Shown here: piece after piece, positions 59,836-64,000 of the stretch
How the letters are laid out: the number at the start of each line of letters is the position of its first letter
How positions within the stretch are numbered: position 1 is the stretch's first letter
DNA from: an uncultured Oscillospiraceae bacterium
Lineage (GTDB): Bacteria > Bacillota > Clostridia > Oscillospirales > Ruminococcaceae
Assembly: GCA_910589145.1 (NCBI GenBank)
Contig: CAJUSD010000003.1
Span: forward strand, 62,001-126,000
Direction of reading: 5' to 3'
Length of the DNA stretch: 64,000 nucleotides
The notes under the pieces: model-generated
Database searches by the model: none
What the model was told of the DNA's origin: nothing
Seen by the model: only the letters and a program-made list of their open reading frames with translations
Position numbers and translations under genes: made by a program

Positions 59836-60387
59836 ATGCCCAAAAGAAAAACGAAACAATTGTGCTACATGGCCCTTCTTGCAGCCATGTACGTCCCCCT
59901 GTCCCTGTATATGTCAATACAAGCGGGCAATGTACGTCTCACCTTTGGATCTCTGCCAGTAGTGGTTTGCGCTTTGCTGTGGGGACCCCTGGATGCTGCG
60001 GTTGTAGCTGCTGTTGGCGAGCTGATTAAGCAGCTTTTGACCTATGGCATAACCTATACCACAGTTCTTTATCTGATTCCCCCTGCCCTGCGCGGAATTA
60101 TTATTGGAGCAGCAATGGTATTTGGAAAGCACCGGGGATGGCGGTTGGAAGAACGGAGATGGATCAGCTATGCTGTTTCTGTTGTGGCGGCGGTTGCAAC
60201 TACTACCGGAAATACTCTTGTCAACTGGCTGGACAGCATACTCCTAGGCTATTATACTCCTGCCCTGATTTTTGGAGATGCACTTGTCCGCTTCGCTGTA
60301 GGGATGCTTACTGCTGTAATTATCATTTCCATTGCTATTCCACTGGTGAAAATTTTGCGCAGGAGAAAAATTGTCGATACAGATTAG
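59836..60387 (+). CDS. folT: Folate ECF transporter S component (FolT-like)
   Basis: S components are membrane proteins that capture a vitamin and hand it to a shared energising module (EcfA, EcfA', EcfT), none of which is in this window. The 183-residue protein has about six helices and the family features VRLTFGSLPVVVCALLWGP (about 32-50) and PALRGIIIG near 88. The THF riboswitch directly upstream fixes the substrate as a folate with fair confidence. AGAAGGAGG precedes the ATG by seven bases. A strong hairpin follows at 60419. Confidence 0.88.
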   Translation: MPKRKTKQLCYMALLAAMYVPLSLYMSIQAGNVRLTFGSLPVVVCALLWGPLDAAVVAAVGELIKQLLTYGITYTTVLYLIPPALRGIIIGAAMVFGKHRGWRLEERRWISYAVSVVAAVATTTGNTLVNWLDSILLGYYTPALIFGDALVRFAVGMLTAVIIISIAIPLVKILRRRKIVDTD

Positions 60388-60418
60388 ATCGGTAGTCCCA
60401 AAGGATTGTACGTTAAAG

Positions 60419-60460
60419 ACGGCTGTAGCACTGCTTTTCAGCAAGTGTTACAGCCGTTCT
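60419..60460 (+). terminator. Terminator after folT
   Basis: ACGGCTGTAGCACTGC pairs with GCAAGTGTTACAGCCGT (one bulge) around TTTTCA, followed by TCTT. It also separates the convergent IIC gene. Confidence 0.82.
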
Positions 60461-60495
60461 TGCACGGTAAAAGGAATGAAACAGGGTTAGCCAAG

Positions 60496-61581
60496 TTATA
60501 GATCCAACTTTAAATCTCCTTCTTTAATCCACCCCAGTTTACGCATAGGGATTGCAACCGCCCAGGATAATATTGCGGGTAATACAAAACATACCAGCAG
60601 CAACCCAATCCAATCCATAGGCGTAATTGCATTTTTTGCACCTGCGGCAATATCATTCACCCAGCCTGTATAAACGCCTATCTGTCCAACCAATCCGCAG
60701 GTTCCCATACCGGAGGCAACTGCAGCCCCATTCATCTGTAAACCAAACAGGCAGGTTGCAACCGGGCCTGTAATAGCGGAAGCGATTGTAGGGGGAATCC
60801 AAATTCTGGGATTCTTCACAATATTCCCCATTTGCAGCATAGAGGTTCCAATCCCTTGGGCAAACAGTCCGCCCCATTTATTTTCCCGAAAACTCATTAC
60901 AGCAAATCCGACCATTTGCGCACAGCATCCGGCAACGGCAGCTCCCCCCGCCAGTCCGGTCAATCCAAGTGCTGCACAAATTGCAGCGCTGCTGATGGGC
61001 AGTGTCAGCGCAATTCCAACCACAACAGAAACAAGTATCCCCATAAAGAAAGGCTGTAAATTCGTAGCCCACATAATAGCATTGCCAACAGAACTGGCGG
61101 CTTTGCCGATAGCAGGCGCGCATCCCATTGAAAGCAGTACGCCTATACCAATGGTAACAGATGGCGTAACAATAATATCAATCTTAGTTTGTTTGGAAAC
61201 CATCTTTCCAAATTCAGCAGCAAGGATGGTAATTACAAGAACCGCTAAAGGGCCTCCCGCACCTCCAAGCGTATTGGCGGCAGCTCCCACCGCAATAAGG
61301 GAAAACAATACCAAAGGCGGGCATTTCAGGGCATATCCAATAGCGGCAGCCATCGCAGGGCCGGTAGCGGCTTTCGCATAACCGCCTATGTCAACCAGTA
61401 TCGGTAAATGAAACTGTTCCCCTAAAGTGCTGATAATTGTCCCAATAAGCAGGGAGGCAAAAAGCCCCTGTGCCATAGCCCCCAGCGCGTCAATTCCATA
61501 ACGCTTGGCGGAAATTTCTATGTCTTTTCGTTTTAGAAACTGTTTGAAAGTTTCCCTCTCAGTTATATTTGCAGAGCTCAT
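60496..61581 (-). CDS. PTS-type IIC membrane protein (PTS_EIIC_2 family), orphan
   Basis: The 361-residue protein has about nine hydrophobic helices rich in Gly and Ala. Its overall pattern (IDALGAMAQGLFASLLIGTI, ATGPAMAAAIG, GMGTCGLVGQIG) is that of the PTS_EIIC_2 group, annotated as sugar-specific IIC. No IIA, IIB or HPr gene is nearby, and many members of this group work without known PTS partners, so sugar phosphorylation cannot be assumed. A modular repeat lies upstream. GGAG-like bases precede the ATG at 61581. Confidence 0.8.
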   Translation of the reverse strand: MSSANITERETFKQFLKRKDIEISAKRYGIDALGAMAQGLFASLLIGTIISTLGEQFHLPILVDIGGYAKAATGPAMAAAIGYALKCPPLVLFSLIAVGAAANTLGGAGGPLAVLVITILAAEFGKMVSKQTKIDIIVTPSVTIGIGVLLSMGCAPAIGKAASSVGNAIMWATNLQPFFMGILVSVVVGIALTLPISSAAICAALGLTGLAGGAAVAGCCAQMVGFAVMSFRENKWGGLFAQGIGTSMLQMGNIVKNPRIWIPPTIASAITGPVATCLFGLQMNGAAVASGMGTCGLVGQIGVYTGWVNDIAAGAKNAITPMDWIGLLLVCFVLPAILSWAVAIPMRKLGWIKEGDLKLDL

Positions 61582-62112
61582 TTTTCTCCCTACCCTTTTT
61601 TAAAAATGTAACCTTGACAAAGAGCTAACACACAGAAATCAAATTTCAGAATCATTGCAAAAAAGAAGCAGAAAACCCCTGGCGCGGGCACAAAGCCAAG
61701 ACAGTCACAAACCAAACCCGTATCAAAAGCTTTGGCCGCTTTCTCGAAAGTGGCAGGTTTCCAAAGGGCGGCGCCCTTTGGTCGCGCCCGCAGGCGCGAA
61801 ACTCCTTTTGCAAAGAGCTTTTTTCTTTCCTTCTTTCTTTTTGCGATAGAAAAAGAAAGAAGAACCTCTCCTTTTTCTCCGCCTTCCCTGAAAAACACCC
61901 CGGTGGGGTGTTTTTCAATATCAACCTCAATTTCTCCATAAAATTGATTGCCGTGATAGCCGCCGCATACATCTTGACGGCAGATTTTCCGCCTGCCTTA
62001 ACAAAAAACTTGAAAGACATACAGTATTCCTGCGTTTTTTTGGCGTCGTCATAGGAAAAATTTGCTCGCCAATCTGCACACTTCGGCTATTGGTACAGCT
62101 TCTAACAGGTTG
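61582..62112. other. Gene-free stretch filled by a modular repeat
   Basis: This 531 bp gap between the IIC gene and the M18 gene contains the repeat at 61663-61951 and about 160 bp of unassigned DNA to its right. A 122-codon minus-strand frame (61652-62020) runs through the repeat and gives a Lys/Arg/Phe-rich translation; I reject it as coding. Confidence 0.65.
61663..61951 (+). repeat. Modular intergenic element with terminator (copy 2)
   Basis: Its left end (AAGAAGCAGAAAACC, GGCACAAAGCCAAGACAG, GGCCGCTTTCTCGAAAGTGGC) and right end match the copy at 25787-26069. The right end runs TTTTCTCCGCCTTCCCTG, then AAAAACACCCCGGTGGGGTGTTTTT, then AAAATTGATT. The centre is different: an AAAGGGCGGCGCCCTTT hairpin, a CGCGCCCGCAGGCGCG hairpin and a long T/C-rich tract. 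Confidence 0.88.
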
Positions 62113-63423
62113 TTATTGGATGGAATAAATTCCATCTCCATCCGCCTGAATTGTGGAACCATAGAAGGCAGTAAGGGCCTGAATCATATAATCTATATCC
62201 AAGGTTCCAGCGGTTTCATAACAGGAGTGCATGGAAAGCTGCGCTAAACCAATGTCAACCGTGTTCAGGGAAACATGGCTATTGGATATATTCCCCAATG
62301 TAGACCCTCCTGCCATGTTGGAGCGGTTCGCAAAAGTCTGATAAGGGATTCCAGCTTTTCGACAAATTTCTTTGAAGACAGCCGCAGAAACAGCATCCGT
62401 TGTATATTTTTGGTTGGCGTTAAACTTAACCACAATCCCCTTATTCATAAAGACAAGATTGGTAGGATCTGAATACTCAGGATGGTTGGGATGAACCGCG
62501 TGGGCATTATCCGCCGACACCATGAAGCTGGATGCAAGGGCTGTATAATAATCTTCCTCCCCTTTGCCTACAGCAAGGCAAATCCGCCGCAGTACATCAA
62601 AAAGGAATGTGGAATCAGCCCCCTGTTTTGTTCCACTCCCCACTTCTTCATTGTCAAATACCGCATAAACTGGAACAGAATCCGATTTGTCAGCCTGCAG
62701 GTAAGCCATTAATGAAGTGTATGCACATTCCAGATTATCCAGCCGCGGACCTGACAGGTATTCCCCCTGAGCGCCCCATACGGTTCCCTTTGCCCGATTG
62801 TATAGGAACAGATCGCTTCCCAAAATATTTTCCGGCTCTGTATCTGCCGCTTTTGCAATTTCCTCCTGAAACTTTCCGGCAGCATCCCCATCTCCGTATA
62901 AAGGCAGCATATCAATCTGAGCGTCAAATCGATAGCCGTCGTTGACTTGGCGGTTCATATGGATTGCCACATTGGGAATCAACACCATGTCGCGGCTAAT
63001 TTGAATCAGACGGGACGTTATTTTCCCCTCTGCTTCCCTGATCATTACTCGCCCTGCAACAGACAAAGGGCGATCCATCCAGCTTGTAAAGATCATACCG
63101 CCGTATTTCTCAGTATTAAGCTGGATATAAGCCTTTTTAACGTCCTTTTCTGGGTTTTCCTTGATTTTAAAGGTTGGGGAATCACAATGGCTTGCTACAA
63201 TCTGAAAGCCCGTAAAATTTTTGGAGGGAATTCTAAATGACAGGATGGAAGAACGATTCCGCGTTACATAATATTTTCCACCTGCCTCCAGCTCCCAGGG
63301 CTGGCTTTCCTGAAGCGGTTTATAGCCATTTTCCCGTAAATAGCCTTCGATTGTTTCAACGGCATGAAAACAAGTGGGGGATAACTGTAAAAATTCCAAT
63401 AAGCCCTTTGTAGATTCTGTCAT
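62113..63423 (-). CDS. M18 family aminopeptidase
   Basis: M18 enzymes are cytoplasmic dizinc aminopeptidases that assemble as tetrahedral dodecamers. The 436-residue protein has zinc and catalytic motifs HCDSPTFKIK (about 79), GPRLDNLEC (about 232), FDNEEVGSGTKQGADS (about 256), SADNAHAVHPNH (about 308) and SMHSCYE near 399. An ATG at 63432 is possible, but AAAGG lies nine bases before the one at 63423, which gives the usual MTESTKGLLEFL. The repeat at 63441 lies immediately upstream. Confidence 0.95.
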   Translation of the reverse strand: MTESTKGLLEFLQLSPTCFHAVETIEGYLRENGYKPLQESQPWELEAGGKYYVTRNRSSILSFRIPSKNFTGFQIVASHCDSPTFKIKENPEKDVKKAYIQLNTEKYGGMIFTSWMDRPLSVAGRVMIREAEGKITSRLIQISRDMVLIPNVAIHMNRQVNDGYRFDAQIDMLPLYGDGDAAGKFQEEIAKAADTEPENILGSDLFLYNRAKGTVWGAQGEYLSGPRLDNLECAYTSLMAYLQADKSDSVPVYAVFDNEEVGSGTKQGADSTFLFDVLRRICLAVGKGEEDYYTALASSFMVSADNAHAVHPNHPEYSDPTNLVFMNKGIVVKFNANQKYTTDAVSAAVFKEICRKAGIPYQTFANRSNMAGGSTLGNISNSHVSLNTVDIGLAQLSMHSCYETAGTLDIDYMIQALTAFYGSTIQADGDGIYSIQ

Positions 63424-63440
63424 AACTTGCATCCTTTCTT

Positions 63441-63598
63441 AGAGCTTATCCAAAAATTATGAGCACACAGCTTGCATATTTTGCGTCATATTTTGTTGTT
63501 TTTTCTTGCCGGGCGTCAGCCCGCCTGCGAAAAAACGCCTCGTCTGACACAAAATCTGACGGCGCAATCTGCACACGCCTAATTTACGGATAAGATCT
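63441..63598. repeat. Structured palindromic element (copy B)
   Basis: Ends AGAGCTTATCC (63441-63451) and GGATAAGATCT (63588-63598) form an inverted repeat with one mismatch. The interior (CAGCTTGCATATTTT, GCCGGGCGTCAGCCCG hairpin, CCTGCGAAAAAACG, CGTCTGACACAAAAT) aligns with the reverse complement of the element at 22467. Its right end touches the stop codon of the next gene. Confidence 0.85.
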
Positions 63599-64000
63599 TA
63601 ATTGGTCTCCTGTTGAAAAAATTCTGGTTTCCTTGGGTCGCCCCATCCGCTGCTTTCGGAAAAGGAGGAAAGACGAAACTGCTTCATAGAAGGAAGGTCA
63701 AATCCATTTTTCCACATCAGCTTTACTAATCGAATCGTAGGTTCCATGGTAAATCCCATCTGCCCGCCAGTTAAATTGGCAAACGCTGTTTCCAAAGCCT
63801 CATTTTGCACCTGGTATAAAAGGGAAAGGTCTGATTCCTCTAACCCCTCTAAACGAAAAAGCTTAGAAAAAGCAGCTATGGAGCCAACTGAATAGGCTTT
63901 TGCTTTTTCTTCCCATTCGTCAAAAAGGATTGTGGAGGTAAAACCCCAGAGGAAATCTAAAAACTCGGACATCTTAGGAGTTCGGGCTTGTAAAGCGTCA
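63598..64000 (-). CDS. Hypothetical protein, C-terminal part (gene continues beyond window)
   Basis: The frame is open to the window edge. An ATG at 63972 exists but has no ribosome site (CTCCTAAG before it), so the visible 124 residues are probably the end of a longer protein. The sequence is soluble and mostly helical (FDEWEEKAKAYSVGSIAAFSKLF, LLYQVQNEALETAFANL), with a Trp-Gly-Asp-Pro turn near the end. I do not recognise the family. The stop codon TAA is formed where the structured repeat begins. Confidence 0.5.
   Translation of the reverse strand, partial: DALQARTPKMSEFLDFLWGFTSTILFDEWEEKAKAYSVGSIAAFSKLFRLEGLEESDLSLLYQVQNEALETAFANLTGGQMGFTMEPTIRLVKLMWKNGFDLPSMKQFRLSSFSESSGWGDPRKPEFFQQETN

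Noticed and set aside
61652..62020. 122-codon minus-strand frame
   Set aside because: It runs through the modular repeat. The shared LKNTPPG stretch it has in common with a frame at 25929-26165 comes from the repeat, not from protein homology.
1..64000. tRNA, rRNA, prophage or insertion sequence
   Set aside because: I looked for T-loop signatures, integrase and transposase motifs and found none. The Rpn-type protein is transposase-related only by name.

Overview
The window looks like one contig piece from a strictly anaerobic, low-to-moderate GC Bacillota, most likely a gut clostridium of the Oscillospirales/Ruminococcaceae type. This rests on strong AGGAGG ribosome sites, consensus sigma-A promoters, rubrerythrin, pyruvate phosphate dikinase, a clostripain-family protease, YitT and PadR genes, a THF riboswitch, and the absence of any respiratory gene. 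I see no rRNA or tRNA gene, no insertion sequence and no prophage. The taxonomic call is inference from gene content only.

Layout. Bases 1-8147 hold a complete type I-C CRISPR-Cas locus read leftward: cas3-cas5-cas8c-cas7-cas4-cas1-cas2, then a leader and the leader-proximal end of the array, which is cut by the window edge. Bases 8.5-17.3 kb hold a formate/nitrite-type channel, a GH105 pectin-oligomer hydrolase, a small Cys/His-rich secreted protein, a divergent LCP protein, rubrerythrin, an S1-domain protein and a clostripain-like protease. Bases 17.4-22.7 kb hold a 2-hydroxyacid dehydrogenase and the lower-glycolysis cluster pgk-tpiA-gpmI behind a near-perfect promoter. Bases 22.7-31 kb hold a zinc-site hypothetical, a metal exporter-like protein, YitT, LysR plus DUF2752, glyA and a PII-like/antiporter pair. 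Bases 31-44 kb hold a FIST-domain sensor with a 66-residue partner, a methyltransferase, ppdK, an Rpn-type nuclease, alr, a flavin reductase, pgcA and polA. Bases 44-54 kb hold a GT2/YfhO envelope pair, a dihydrouridine synthase, a PadR-controlled SEDS-like membrane protein, an APH-fold kinase and a DUF6033-like protein. Bases 54-64 kb hold a NERD-like/SPFH pair, a MATE-GNAT-serine hydrolase operon, a THF-riboswitch-controlled folate ECF S component, an orphan PTS-type IIC protein, an M18 aminopeptidase and the end of an unknown gene.

How it fits together. The housekeeping genes cover the glycolytic trunk (pgk, tpiA, gpmI, ppdK, pgcA), one-carbon and folate supply (glyA and the riboswitch-controlled folT) and cell wall supply (alr, the LCP-like and SEDS-like proteins). 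Most genes sit in units of one to three with their own terminators.

What is least explained is the intergenic DNA. I see at least three dispersed repeat families. The first is a structured element with 11-14 nt inverted ends and an optional central hairpin (four copies). The second is a roughly 285 bp modular element with conserved ends, a variable centre and a built-in terminator (two copies). The third is a more decayed mosaic family that shares modules with the second. Other points worth checking are an operator-in-promoter arrangement upstream of the PadR-SEDS pair, a THF riboswitch with an unusually long P4, a 7-1-7 operator at the metal exporter, and a clostripain-like gene with no ordinary start codon near its ribosome site.
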